From the NCBI RefSeq assembly GCF_046506625.1, contig NZ_JBKFFP010000002.1:372001-436000 (forward strand): a stretch of 64,000 bases of DNA. Direction: 5' to 3'. Both the position numbers and the translations under genes were made by a program. The notes below the pieces were generated by a model. That model was not told the origin of the DNA. It worked only from the letters and a program-made list of their open reading frames with translations, and did no database searches. The stretch comes from Zhengella sedimenti (GTDB lineage Bacteria > Pseudomonadota > Alphaproteobacteria > Rhizobiales > Rhizobiaceae). Shown here one piece after another: positions 9,058-18,096 of this stretch. Within the stretch, counting starts at the first letter, position 1. Every line of letters begins with the position of its first letter.

Positions 9058-10587
9058 TCAGCCACGCAGGACCGGAAGCGCGACGAAGCGGTTCTGGCCG
9101 TTGCGTTCGACCTGCAGAAGGACGGCCTTGCGGCCGGCCTTGCCGGCTTCCTCGACGGATTTCTCCACATCCGCCACGCTGCTGACCGGGTTGGAGTTGA
9201 CCGACACGATGACGTCACCGGCCTGGATGCCGCGATCCTCGGCGTCGGAGCCGGGCTCGACGTCGGTCACCACGACACCCTTGCCATCGTCGGCCGGCGT
9301 CATGGTCAGGCCGAACTCGTCCATCGTGCCCGGTTCCGCCGGGATCGCCCGCTGGCCGTTCTCGTTGCCGGCCATCTCGTCGGGCTTCGGCATGACGCCG
9401 AGCTTGACGGTGACGTTCCTGGCCTCACCGTTGCGCCAGATCGCGACGTTGACATCCGTGCCGGGATCGATGGCCGCGATCTTGCGGGCAAGATCCCGCG
9501 GGCTGTCGATCGTCTCGTCGTTGACGGCCGTCACGATGTCGCCCGCCTTGAGGCCGGCGGCAAGCGCCGGGCTGCCCGGCTGGGGCTCCGCGATGATCGC
9601 GCCCTTGGCGTCGGCAAGGCCGACCGATTCGGCAATGTCACCGGTGACGGGCTGGATCTGCACGCCGAGCCAGCCTCGCTCGATGGAGCCGTCATCGATC
9701 AGGTCGTTGACCACGTCCTTCGCGATGGAGGCCGGAATGGCGAAAGCGATGCCGACATTGCCTCCCGACGGAGAGAAGATGGCCGTATTGATGCCGATCA
9801 CCTCGCCCTTCAGGTTGAAGGCCGGTCCGCCGGAATTGCCCCGGTTCACGGCCGCGTCGATCTGGATGAAATCGTCATAGGGGCCGGCGCCGATGTCGCG
9901 GCCGCGTGCCGAAACAATGCCCGCGGTGACCGACCCGCCAAGGCCGAACGGATTGCCGACGGCCACGACCCATTCGCCGACGCGTACCTTGCTGTCATCG
10001 CCGAAGGCCACATAGGTGAACTTGCGCGCATCCTCGACCTTGAGCACGGCGAGATCCGTACGCGGATCGGTTCCGACCAGCTTGGCGTCGAGTTCCGTTC
10101 CGTCATCCATGACGACGGAATAGGCCGAACCGCCCTGGATGACGTGATTGTTGGTAACCAGCAGGCCGTCCTCGGAAATGAAGAAGCCGGAGCCCTGCGA
10201 CGTGGGTCGCAGGCGGCGGGGCTGGTTGCGGTCGCTGCGCCTGTTGTTGAAGTTGCGGTCGTTGCCATCGCCGCGGAATTCACGGAAGAAGCGCTTCAGC
10301 GGGTGGTCGTCGGGAAGGTCCTCCATGCCCGGCATGCCGGGGATATTGAAGGAGAAGCCGTTGTTGCTGGTCGGCTGGATGTCGCTCTTCACGCGCACGG
10401 AGACAACAGCGGGCGAGACCTTCTCGACGACGTCGGCGAAGCCCGGATTGACCTGCGCCGTCTCCACCCGAACGGCTTCGGCGTGCGCGACGGGCGACAG
10501 GGACGTCATGCCCGTTCCCGCGGCAATCGCGAGCGCGGCGGCAGCGGCCATGTAGCGGATGCGCAGCTTTGAACTGGTTGAGGTCAT
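9058..10587 (-). CDS. degP: Do-family periplasmic serine protease/chaperone DegP
   Basis: A 509-residue HtrA/DegP homologue that degrades or refolds misfolded periplasmic proteins. An N-terminal signal sequence (about residues 1-36, cleavage near AHA/EA) is followed by a trypsin-like domain with the catalytic triad visible as His in TNNHVI (about 147), Asp in RTDLAVLKV (about 178) and Ser in RGNSGGPAF (about 251). Two PDZ domains follow (about 300-390 and 415-505). The linker before the protease domain is Asn/Arg-rich. The start is preceded by GAGGAAAGGA. The position between ccm genes and a two-component pair matches degP1 of rhizobia as I know it. Two dyads lie downstream. Confidence 0.95.
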   Translation of the reverse strand: MTSTSSKLRIRYMAAAAALAIAAGTGMTSLSPVAHAEAVRVETAQVNPGFADVVEKVSPAVVSVRVKSDIQPTSNNGFSFNIPGMPGMEDLPDDHPLKRFFREFRGDGNDRNFNNRRSDRNQPRRLRPTSQGSGFFISEDGLLVTNNHVIQGGSAYSVVMDDGTELDAKLVGTDPRTDLAVLKVEDARKFTYVAFGDDSKVRVGEWVVAVGNPFGLGGSVTAGIVSARGRDIGAGPYDDFIQIDAAVNRGNSGGPAFNLKGEVIGINTAIFSPSGGNVGIAFAIPASIAKDVVNDLIDDGSIERGWLGVQIQPVTGDIAESVGLADAKGAIIAEPQPGSPALAAGLKAGDIVTAVNDETIDSPRDLARKIAAIDPGTDVNVAIWRNGEARNVTVKLGVMPKPDEMAGNENGQRAIPAEPGTMDEFGLTMTPADDGKGVVVTDVEPGSDAEDRGIQAGDVIVSVNSNPVSSVADVEKSVEEAGKAGRKAVLLQVERNGQNRFVALPVLRG

Positions 10588-10707
10588 GTGACGATTTCCT
10601 TTCCTCGTTCGGCGCTGTCGGAGCGCCCTCGCAAGGATATCTAGGTCACGTCACATTACCTCGCTCTTTCCGCGGAATGAAACTTTTGTAATGTGGGCGG
10701 GCCGGTA

Positions 10708-11946
10708 TCACGAGCCGCCGCCATTGATCCGTGTCGCCACCTTCGAGCCATGCTCCAGCGTGCGATGGACCGGACATTTCCCGGCGATCTCGACAATCTT
10801 GTCATGCAGATCCTCCGGAACGCCGCCCTCGACCGTGATGATGCGCTCGAACCGGTCGATACGGCCGCCGCGGGCCTTTTCCTCGTCGCTGCACTCGGCG
10901 CAATCGGCCATGTGGACCTTCGCGTGGCTGACATCGACGGTCACGCGGCCGAGGTCGAGATTCTTGCGTTCCGCATACATGCGCAGCGTCATGGACGTGC
11001 AGGCGCCGAGCGCCGCGGAGAGGAAATCGTAGGGCGAGGGACCGGTGTCGAGCCCGCCGACGCTTTCGGGCTCGTCGGCGAAGAGACGATGGCGGCCGGC
11101 CAGGACCGCGTTCTGGAAAGACCCCTGCCCCGTCTCGGAAACGCGGACATGTTCGCGGGCTGCATCGCCCTGGGCGCGATCCTGCGGCAGGTAGCGCGAG
11201 ACCCATCCGGAAATGACCGATGCGGCGAACTGCGCATCGCGGGGATCGGTGAGCAGATGGTCCGCGTGATCCAGCGAGATGAAGCTCTTGGGATGGCGCG
11301 CTGCCTGGAAGATGGCGGCGGCGTTGTCGATGCCGACGATCTCGTCCAGCGGCGAATGCAGGATCAGAAGCGGCTTGCGCATGTCGCCGACAGCATCGCG
11401 GACCCTGGATGCCTCGACATCTTCCACGAAATCGCGGGAGATCGTGAAACGGCGGCCGGCCAGCACGACCTCTGCCGATCCGTTCTCGCGTATGTCGTCC
11501 AGGGAGGCGTGAAAGGCACGCAGAACATGGTCGGCGTCCGCCGGCGCGCCGATGGTGACGACCGCCTTGACTTCCGGAATCCGCTTGGCAACCGACAGCA
11601 CCGCGGCGCCGCCAAGCGAGTGGCCGATGACTATGGCCGGCGCCGCATGGTTCTCGCGCAGCCATCCGGCCGCAGCGATCAGGTCGCCGCAATTGGAGGA
11701 GAAGCTGGTATGGGCGAATTCCCCTTCGGACGATCCAAGCCCGGTGAAATCGAACCGCAGGACGGCGATCCCCTCGCGCGCGAGATCGGCGGCGATGCGC
11801 CGGACCGCGAGAATGTCCTTGGAACAGGTGAAGCAATGGGCAAAGAGCGCGAAGGCGCGCACCGGGCCGTCCGGCATTTCCAGACGGGCCGCCAGGGACG
11901 CTCCCGAATGTCCGGGAAACTCGATCCGGCTCCACGTGGCGACCAT
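10708..11946 (-). CDS. Bifunctional alpha/beta hydrolase-OsmC fusion protein
   Basis: A 412-residue fusion. Residues 1-255 are an alpha/beta hydrolase: nucleophile elbow GHSLGG (Ser about 109), acid in SPLDEIVGID and His in LDHADHLL. Residues 270-412 are an OsmC/Ohr-type domain with the two redox cysteines in GACTSMTLRMYA and GKCPVHRTLE. An extra CAEC pair sits between them. OsmC domains reduce organic hydroperoxides with a Cys pair; the hydrolase may release or bring the substrate, but none is known to me. The fusion is found across several bacterial groups. It sits alone between degP and ccmH, 44 bp after ccmH on the same strand, so it may be read with the ccm genes. Confidence 0.92.
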   Translation of the reverse strand: MVATWSRIEFPGHSGASLAARLEMPDGPVRAFALFAHCFTCSKDILAVRRIAADLAREGIAVLRFDFTGLGSSEGEFAHTSFSSNCGDLIAAAGWLRENHAAPAIVIGHSLGGAAVLSVAKRIPEVKAVVTIGAPADADHVLRAFHASLDDIRENGSAEVVLAGRRFTISRDFVEDVEASRVRDAVGDMRKPLLILHSPLDEIVGIDNAAAIFQAARHPKSFISLDHADHLLTDPRDAQFAASVISGWVSRYLPQDRAQGDAAREHVRVSETGQGSFQNAVLAGRHRLFADEPESVGGLDTGPSPYDFLSAALGACTSMTLRMYAERKNLDLGRVTVDVSHAKVHMADCAECSDEEKARGGRIDRFERIITVEGGVPEDLHDKIVEIAGKCPVHRTLEHGSKVATRINGGGS

Positions 11947-11990
11947 GGCGCGTGCTCCTTTTCCGGGCAGGACGGAAACCGGACCGGCGG

Positions 11991-12470
11991 TCAGTCGCCG
12001 TCGTTGAGGATCTTTTTCAATTCCGCGTCTTCTTCCGCGCTCAGTCCGGCGGGCGCGGGACGGCGGCGGTTCTTCATGCTCACGACGACAAGCGCCCCGC
12101 CGAAAAGCAGGACGAGCAGCGGAGCGCCCCAGAGAAGGACGGTCCGGGCCGTGAAACGGGGCTTCAGCAGTACGAATTCGCCATAGCGTGAAACAACGAA
12201 GTCGATCACTTCCTCGTTGGTGTCGCCTTCGCTGATCCGCTCGCGCACGAGAACGCGAAGGTCGCGTGCCAGATCCGCATCGCTGTCGTCGATCGACTGG
12301 TTCTGGCAGACCAGGCAGCGCAAGCCGGCGGAAATCTCGCGCGCGCGCTGTTCCTGACCTGGATCCGCCAGCATCTCGTCAGGACGGACGGCGAGCGCGG
12401 GAACGGCCTGCAACGCCAGGAAAAGGCAGGCTGCGAAGAATGCCAGCCATCGCCGGGGAGCAGCGGTCAT
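11991..12470 (-). CDS. ccmH: Cytochrome c-type biogenesis protein CcmH (apocytochrome thioreductant)
   Basis: A 159-residue CcmH/CycL. A signal peptide (about residues 1-25) is followed by the redox motif LRCLVCQN (Cys about 48 and 51), which reduces the CXXCH cysteines of apocytochrome c before heme attachment. A single C-terminal TM segment (about 108-128) anchors it in the inner membrane. I chose the ATG at 12470 because it overlaps the ccmF stop by 4 bp (ATGA) and gives a proper signal peptide; the longer open frame upstream is antisense-like. It is the last gene of ccmI-ccmE-ccmF-ccmH. Confidence 0.95.
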   Translation of the reverse strand: MTAAPRRWLAFFAACLFLALQAVPALAVRPDEMLADPGQEQRAREISAGLRCLVCQNQSIDDSDADLARDLRVLVRERISEGDTNEEVIDFVVSRYGEFVLLKPRFTARTVLLWGAPLLVLLFGGALVVVSMKNRRRPAPAGLSAEEDAELKKILNDGD

Positions 12471-14464
12471 GCGCGCGCCTCCACGCCAGCCTGTTCCTGC
12501 TTGCGGCCGGTCCTGGCGGGCGCGCCCACGCGCAGGCGGCGGTCGGCCAGCGAAAGGATGCCGCCGAACATCATGAACAAGCTGCCAAGCCAGATCAACG
12601 TGACGAGCGGCTTGTACCAAACGCGCACCACCATGCCGCCATTGGATGCGGGATCGCCCAGCGACACATAAAGCTGGGAGAAGACGAAGGTATGGATGCC
12701 GGCCTCGGTCGTCGGCATGCGGCTGGCATTGTAGACCCGCTTGGAAGAAGCCATGTCGGCGACCTTCTCACCGGACGCCGAAAGCAGCGAGAAGCGCGCT
12801 TCCTCAGCCTGGAAATTGGGGCCACGGACAGGCACCATTTCCTCGAAACGGAGCGTGTAGCCAGCGACGGGGAGCGTGTCGCCCTTGTCCATCGTCAGGA
12901 TGTTCTCTGTCTCGAAGGCGGTCACGGCGACGATGCCGAGCAGCGTCACGCCAAGGCCGAAATGCCCGAACGCCGTACCGAAAACCGAACCCGGAAGGCC
13001 GCGAAGCCGGTGCAGCATGACCGATGCGGAAGCCTTTCCGACCCCGGCCTTCAAGGCGAGATCGGTCAGGCTGCCGGCAAACAGCCAGACCGCGAGGCCG
13101 GTTCCAAGTGCGGCGAACAAGGCTGTCCTGTCGACAAAGACCAGGACGAAAGCGACCCCGGCAAGCGCAAGGGCGAAGGCGGTGAAAAGCCGCTGGCTGA
13201 CCGCCCAGAGGTCGCCCCGCTTCCAGGCGAGAAGCGGGCCGAAGGGCACGGCAATCAGCAACGGGATCATCAGCGGCCCGAAGGTCAGGTTGAAGAAGGG
13301 TTCGCCGACGGAAATCTTCTCGCCCGTCACCGATTCCAGCAGCAGCGGATAGAGCGTGCCGATAAACACGGTGGCCGTGGCCGTGGTCAGGAAGAGGTTG
13401 TTGAGCACCAGCGCGCCCTCACGCGAAACGGGCTGGAACAGCCCGCCGGCGGAAAGGCTCCCGGCCCGCCAGGCGAACAGGGCGAGCGAACCGCCGATGA
13501 ACACCATCAGGATCATCAGGATGAAGACGCCGCGCGAAGGATCGGTGGCAAAGGCGTGGACCGAGGTCAGAACCCCCGAACGTACGAGGAAGGTGCCGAG
13601 AAGCGACAGCGAGAAAGTGATGATGGACAGCAGGATCGTCCAGATCTTCAGCGCGGAGCGCTTTTCCATGACGATGGCCGAGTGGAGCAACGCGGTTCCG
13701 GCGAGCCATGGCATGAAGGAGGCGTTTTCGACCGGATCCCAGAACCAGTAGCCGCCCCAGCCCAGTTCGTAATAGGCCCAGTAGGACCCCATCGCGATGC
13801 CGGCTGTCAGGAAGACCCAGGCCGCCAGCGTCCAGGGCCGCACCCAGCGCGCCCAGGCCGCATCGACGCGCCCGTCGATGAGCGCGGCAACGGCAAAGGC
13901 GAAACTGATGGAGAATCCGACATAGCCGAGATAGAGGAGCGGCGGATGGATGGCGAGGCCGATATCCTGCAGGATCGGATTGAGGTCCTGTCCCTCGACC
14001 GGCGGGCTGGCGACGCGCGTGAACGGGTTGGAGGTGAACAGGATGAACAGGAGGAAGGCCGTCCCGATCCAGCCCTGGACCGCAATGACAAGCGCTTTCA
14101 GGCTGGATGGAAGATTGCCGCCGAACAGCGCCACCAACCCGCCGAAAAGGACGAGGATGAGCACCCATAGCAGCATGGAGCCCTCGTGATTGCCCCAAGT
14201 GCCGGATATCTTGTAGATCAGCGGCTTGGCGGAGTGCGAATTCTCGACGACGTTGAGGACGGAGAAGTCAGACGTCAGGTATGCCTGGACGAGCGCGGCA
14301 AAGGAGATGGCGATGAGCGCAAGGACTGTCAGCGCGGCCGGCCCGGCCATGCCCATCAGCCTCTCGTCGCCCGTGCGCGCGCCGTAGACCGGCACGACCG
14401 ACTGGACGAGTGACACGGCAAGGGCCAGCACCAGTGCGAAATGTCCGATCTCAACCATGTTCAA
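12467..14464 (-). CDS. ccmF: Heme lyase subunit CcmF
   Basis: A 665-residue polytopic membrane protein (about 14-15 TM segments), the core of the cytochrome c heme ligation complex with CcmH and CcmI. The tryptophan-rich WWD domain is visible as GGYWFWDPVENASFMPW (about residues 225-245), and periplasmic histidines that could ligand heme b occur before and after it (for example TWGNHEGSMLLW and TALLHSAIV). Length is normal for the family. It follows ccmE by 19 bp and overlaps ccmH by 4 bp, so it is co-translated with it. Confidence 0.97.
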   Translation of the reverse strand: MNMVEIGHFALVLALAVSLVQSVVPVYGARTGDERLMGMAGPAALTVLALIAISFAALVQAYLTSDFSVLNVVENSHSAKPLIYKISGTWGNHEGSMLLWVLILVLFGGLVALFGGNLPSSLKALVIAVQGWIGTAFLLFILFTSNPFTRVASPPVEGQDLNPILQDIGLAIHPPLLYLGYVGFSISFAFAVAALIDGRVDAAWARWVRPWTLAAWVFLTAGIAMGSYWAYYELGWGGYWFWDPVENASFMPWLAGTALLHSAIVMEKRSALKIWTILLSIITFSLSLLGTFLVRSGVLTSVHAFATDPSRGVFILMILMVFIGGSLALFAWRAGSLSAGGLFQPVSREGALVLNNLFLTTATATVFIGTLYPLLLESVTGEKISVGEPFFNLTFGPLMIPLLIAVPFGPLLAWKRGDLWAVSQRLFTAFALALAGVAFVLVFVDRTALFAALGTGLAVWLFAGSLTDLALKAGVGKASASVMLHRLRGLPGSVFGTAFGHFGLGVTLLGIVAVTAFETENILTMDKGDTLPVAGYTLRFEEMVPVRGPNFQAEEARFSLLSASGEKVADMASSKRVYNASRMPTTEAGIHTFVFSQLYVSLGDPASNGGMVVRVWYKPLVTLIWLGSLFMMFGGILSLADRRLRVGAPARTGRKQEQAGVEARA

Positions 14465-14483
14465 GTCTCCCCCGCCTGCCGCG

Positions 14484-14936
14484 TTACTGGGCGTCTTCGG
14501 TATGCTGCCAGACGCCCTTTTCCTTCATGCTGTCGACGACTTCCTTGGGCATGTAGTTCTCGTCGTGCTTGGCCAGCACGGTATCGGCGATGAAACGGCC
14601 GTCGGCGTTGAACAGCCCTTCGGTCACGACGCCCTGTCCTTCGCGGAACAGGTCCGGGAGGATGCCGTTATAACTCACCGGCACGTCCTTGATCGTGTCG
14701 GTCACCTCGAAACTGACGCTGGTGCCCTCGCCGCGCACGACCGTGCCTTCCTTGACGAGGCCGCCCAGGCGCATGCGCTGCCCGGCCTGGGCCTCGATCG
14801 AGGTGAGATCGGACGGCGTAACGAAGAAGACGATCTTCTGGTTCAGCGCGACCAGCACGAGACCGGCGGCCAGGCCGAGGAAGCCGAGACCACCGAGGAT
14901 GACGGAAAGGCGTTTCTGTTTGCGGGTCATGGCCAT
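14484..14936 (-). CDS. ccmE: Heme chaperone CcmE
   Basis: A 150-residue CcmE/CycJ. An N-terminal signal anchor (about residues 10-30, after MAMTRKQKR) is followed by an OB-fold with VSFEVTD and FREGQGVVTEG. The heme-binding motif is LAKHDENYMP near residue 125, whose His binds heme covalently before handing it to CcmF. It lies 10 bp after ccmI in the ccm operon. Confidence 0.97.
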   Translation of the reverse strand: MAMTRKQKRLSVILGGLGFLGLAAGLVLVALNQKIVFFVTPSDLTSIEAQAGQRMRLGGLVKEGTVVRGEGTSVSFEVTDTIKDVPVSYNGILPDLFREGQGVVTEGLFNADGRFIADTVLAKHDENYMPKEVVDSMKEKGVWQHTEDAQ

Positions 14937-14946
14937 TCTTCCTGCC

Positions 14947-16122
14947 TCACTGCGACGCGGCCGGCGCCGCTATGCCAAGCGATTGAGCGAAAGCGGTCAG
15001 CTGTCCCGCCTGCTCGGGATTTCCCTCGAACGCCTTCAGCCCGCGGACGAGCGCTGCCTGCGCGTCGTCCCTGCGGCCCATGACGGCATAGGCCCGGATC
15101 AGCCGTTGCCAGCCCGGCGCGTCGTCGGGGTTTTCCTTCAGCCGGTCGTCAAGCTGCGCGATCATTCCCTCGATCATGGCCTGACGGTCTGACGCGCTCA
15201 TTTCCTGCGCTGCGGCAACGTCCTCGGCGGTCGGGCCGCGCGGCTCGCTTGCGCTGCCCGATTGCGCGGTTTGCGGAGCGGAAGGCACCTCTCCACCGGA
15301 TTCCCTGATTGCGTTCAATGCGGCAAGGCGCCAGGGCGAACCGTCGGCCGCCTCCTCGCTCAGGCTCTTCCATTCAGCACGCGCCTCTTCGATGCGTCCG
15401 GCCTGCGCGGCACCCACGGCAACGAAGAAGCGCGATTTCTCGTTGCCCGGCTCCAGCTCCAGCGCCTTGCGGAAGGCTTCGAGCGAGGCGCCACTCACCA
15501 TGCCCTGGGCTCCTGCACCAAGGGCCTCGCCCAGCCCGTTGAGCCGGGCGGCGTTCTCGCCCTTGATGCGGATCAGGTTGCGCCAGGCGTTCGCCGAGTC
15601 ATCGAACCGGCCGAGCCGCATGTAAATCGGGCCGAGCACTTCCCAACCGGTCGCATCGTCCGGATTCCGGCGCAGGTGATCCTCCGCGCGGGCAACCAGT
15701 TCCGCAATTGAACTGTTGGCCGGGTTCTTCTCCATCCGCATAGCAAGCGGCTGGTCCGGCAGCGAAGGCGAGCCGATGGACGCATAAAGGCCCCAACTGA
15801 CGAGGGGAACCGAGAGGATCGCCAGCCCGGCAACGAGGCCTGCCATCTTCGACTCCGATGCACTGCGCGCCGCCCTGACCTCCGCGTCCGCCTTCAGCAG
15901 GCGGCGGCCGATCTCGGCACGGGCCTCTTCGGCCTCGCGGCCCGAAATGAGGCCCCGCGCCTCGTCACGCTCCAGTTCCTCGAGTTGGTCCTTGTAGACC
16001 TCGCGGTCATAGGCCGCAGCGTTGCCCGCGGCAACGGGCTTGCGAAGCAGTGGCCTCAACAGCGCCACCGCGGCGGCGAGTGTGAGGAAGATGGCTACAA
16101 TCCAGATTGTCATGCCGTTCAT
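14947..16122 (-). CDS. ccmI: Cytochrome c biogenesis protein CcmI (TPR apocytochrome chaperone)
   Basis: A 391-residue CcmI/CycH. Two TM helices (about 5-23 and 93-113) enclose a cytoplasmic loop starting AAYDREVYKDQLEELERD, the family hallmark, where a leucine-zipper-like helix is expected. The periplasmic part (about 115-391) carries TPR repeats such as ATGWEVLGPIYMRLGRFDDS, which hold the C-terminal helix of apocytochrome c. Ala/Pro-rich linkers separate repeats. It is the first gene of the ccm operon. A second ATG three codons in is equally possible. Confidence 0.94.
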   Translation of the reverse strand: MNGMTIWIVAIFLTLAAAVALLRPLLRKPVAAGNAAAYDREVYKDQLEELERDEARGLISGREAEEARAEIGRRLLKADAEVRAARSASESKMAGLVAGLAILSVPLVSWGLYASIGSPSLPDQPLAMRMEKNPANSSIAELVARAEDHLRRNPDDATGWEVLGPIYMRLGRFDDSANAWRNLIRIKGENAARLNGLGEALGAGAQGMVSGASLEAFRKALELEPGNEKSRFFVAVGAAQAGRIEEARAEWKSLSEEAADGSPWRLAALNAIRESGGEVPSAPQTAQSGSASEPRGPTAEDVAAAQEMSASDRQAMIEGMIAQLDDRLKENPDDAPGWQRLIRAYAVMGRRDDAQAALVRGLKAFEGNPEQAGQLTAFAQSLGIAAPAASQ

Positions 16123-16196
16123 TTAGCCATTGCCAGAGCCGCTGCCAACCAGTGCAAAGATGATAATGCGTGGCACATTTCGCCACAGGCGAACCC

Positions 16197-16637
16197 TCAG
16201 TTGAGGAGGGTCCAGCTTCCGTCGGGATTGCGGCAGGCCGCACCCCTGAATTCAGAGAGCTTTCCTCCGGCATCCACGGCATGCGTATATTGCCGGCAGT
16301 TCTGCGAACCGACCTGGTAGGGCTGTGCCGGAGTCACCGTACCCGAAACGCCGGATCCTTCCCATTCGATGCTTTCGCCGCCACGGGCATATTCCAGCGC
16401 CCGGTATTCGGCTTCCAGCGCGCGGCGCTGGTCGCGGGATCCGGGCCTGATAACCTCGCCCTGGGCCAATAGCCCGCCACCGAGCGGTGCCAGCAGGTTT
16501 CGTTCCACGGCAGCAGCCCCGCGCGGCTGGACCTCGGCGGGGGCAAATGCCGACCTTGTGACGCCACCGGTGGCGCATCCGGCGGCCAACAGGGCTGGTC
16601 CCAATGCCAGAAGCGGCATCAAACGCATTCTATCCAT
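16197..16637 (-). CDS. Small outer-membrane lipoprotein (RT0821/Lpp0805-like surface protein)
   Basis: A 146-residue lipoprotein. Its signal peptide ends in the lipobox LLAAGC (Cys about 21), so the mature protein starts with an acylated Cys. The rest has an Ala/Gly-rich spacer and a C-terminal domain with PYQVGSQNCRQYTHAV and ACRNPDGSWTLLN, typical of the rickettsial 17-kDa-antigen-like C-terminal domain with two Cys that may pair. It lies between feuQ and ccmI on the same strand, 78 bp after feuQ. Function unknown; surface location is inferred. Start could also be three codons later. Confidence 0.8.
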   Translation of the reverse strand: MDRMRLMPLLALGPALLAAGCATGGVTRSAFAPAEVQPRGAAAVERNLLAPLGGGLLAQGEVIRPGSRDQRRALEAEYRALEYARGGESIEWEGSGVSGTVTPAQPYQVGSQNCRQYTHAVDAGGKLSEFRGAACRNPDGSWTLLN

Positions 16638-16681
16638 CCTCGTTTCGGGCCCTCCATCCTCGTTTCAGGCCGACGTTCCAG

Positions 16682-16696
16682 TTAACCCTAGCTTAT
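16682..16696. promoter_or_regulatory. CtrA-like near-match upstream of the lipoprotein gene
   Basis: TTAA, seven bases, then TTAT (consensus TTAA-N7-TTAA, one mismatch), 45-59 bp before the lipoprotein start, in the gap after feuQ. One such match in 64 kb could be chance. Confidence 0.25.
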
Positions 16697-16715
16697 GTCC
16701 GAAATAGGACATGCA

Positions 16716-18080
16716 TCATGCCCTTGCCATTGGCAATTCGACCCTTGCCTCGAGACCGCCCAGGGCTGCCTCGCCGAGGGACAACCGGCCGCCGTATTCA
16801 TTCACCAGTTCCGCCACGATGGACAGACCCAGACCCGATCCGGGGACGCGTTCATCGAGCCGGCGCCCGCGCTTGAGGGCCTCGGCGGCCCGTCCCTCTG
16901 GAATGCCGGGGCCGTCATCCGATACTGTGACGACAAGCCTGCTCCCGGTGTCCTCGCGCAGTGCGAGCAACACCGAGGCGCGGGACCATTTCACCGCGTT
17001 TTCAAGCAGGTTGCCGACGATTTCCTCCAGATCCTGTTCCTCGCCGGCAAAAACCAGCGGCTTTTCGGGAAGATCGACCGCGATGTCCTTTGCGGGATGG
17101 AGCTTGGCGACAACACGCGCAAGGCGGGCGAGGACGGCGGTCGCGTCGGCACGGAAGACCACGCTCTCGCGCTGCGCGGCGATGCGGGCGCGTTGCAGAT
17201 AGTGGTCCACCTGTGCGCGCATGGCCTCGGCCTGCTGGCCGATGACCCTGCCCTTGCCGCCGCCCAGCGCATGCCCCTCGTTGACGATGACGGCCAGCGG
17301 TGTCTTGAGCGAATGGGCGAGATTGCCAACCTGTGTTCGCGAGCGCTCGACAATGCGCCGGTTGTTCTCGATCAACGCATTCATCTCGTCCGCCAAGGGT
17401 TCGATTTCATGGGGGAAAGGCCCTTCGAGCCGCTGCGCCCGGCCCTCGCGTATGTCGCCCAGCGCCTTTCGCACACGATCGAGCGGGCTTAGGCCATAGC
17501 GCATGGCCGCGGCATTGATCGCGACGAGCGCCAGGCCCAGGATCGCGAAATAGGTCCACACCTGATGCCGGAAGGCGGCGATGTCGGCGCGAAGTTCGCT
17601 CTCGTTTCCCATCAGCCGGAAACGGGCCGCCGCTCCGGTTCCGCCGAGTTCGAACTCGCTTTCGAAAACGCGGACCTTTTCCCCGGCAAGGCCGTCGGTC
17701 ACGTAGGACCGGCGGAAAAAGGCATCGAAGGCGACCTCGGCGGCAGACGGCGACGGGATCGTGCCGGTCAGCGACGGCGATGACAGCGGCGCCTCGATGC
17801 CACCTGTCACCGGCTCCACCGACCAGTACCAGCCCGATCCAGGCTGCGAATAGCGGATGTCGCCGAAATCCGGTGAACCGTCGAGCCGTCCTTCGCTGTC
17901 CAGTCCCACCGAACCGATCAGGTTGAACAGGTGCGCAGACAGCAACTGGTCAAAATTGCGCTCGCTCGCGCGGCCATACAGCGTGTCGATGATGGTGGCG
18001 ATGACAAAGAGCGCCGTGACGACAAGCACGGTGGAAAGCAGCGTCACCCTGAAGGCAAGCGATTTGGGAAAGCGTCCCAT
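16716..18080 (-). CDS. feuQ: Sensor histidine kinase FeuQ
   Basis: A 454-residue kinase with TM segments near residues 11-33 and 173-193 around a periplasmic domain of about 140 residues. A HAMP-like linker (GDIREGRAQRLEGPFPHE) follows, then HisKA with the phospho-acceptor in LAHSLKTPLAV (His about 256) and an HATPase with LLENAVKWS, DDGPGIP and GSGLGLSI. The architecture is PhoQ-like. The name follows gene order: in Sinorhizobium the FeuPQ pair lies beside the cytochrome c maturation genes, controls genes for cyclic glucan export, and is modulated by the small periplasmic protein FeuN. A FeuN-like gene is present here just upstream. Starts 16 bp after feuP. Confidence 0.87.
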   Translation of the reverse strand: MGRFPKSLAFRVTLLSTVLVVTALFVIATIIDTLYGRASERNFDQLLSAHLFNLIGSVGLDSEGRLDGSPDFGDIRYSQPGSGWYWSVEPVTGGIEAPLSSPSLTGTIPSPSAAEVAFDAFFRRSYVTDGLAGEKVRVFESEFELGGTGAAARFRLMGNESELRADIAAFRHQVWTYFAILGLALVAINAAAMRYGLSPLDRVRKALGDIREGRAQRLEGPFPHEIEPLADEMNALIENNRRIVERSRTQVGNLAHSLKTPLAVIVNEGHALGGGKGRVIGQQAEAMRAQVDHYLQRARIAAQRESVVFRADATAVLARLARVVAKLHPAKDIAVDLPEKPLVFAGEEQDLEEIVGNLLENAVKWSRASVLLALREDTGSRLVVTVSDDGPGIPEGRAAEALKRGRRLDERVPGSGLGLSIVAELVNEYGGRLSLGEAALGGLEARVELPMARA

Positions 18081-18096
18081 CAGCCGGACGATATCG

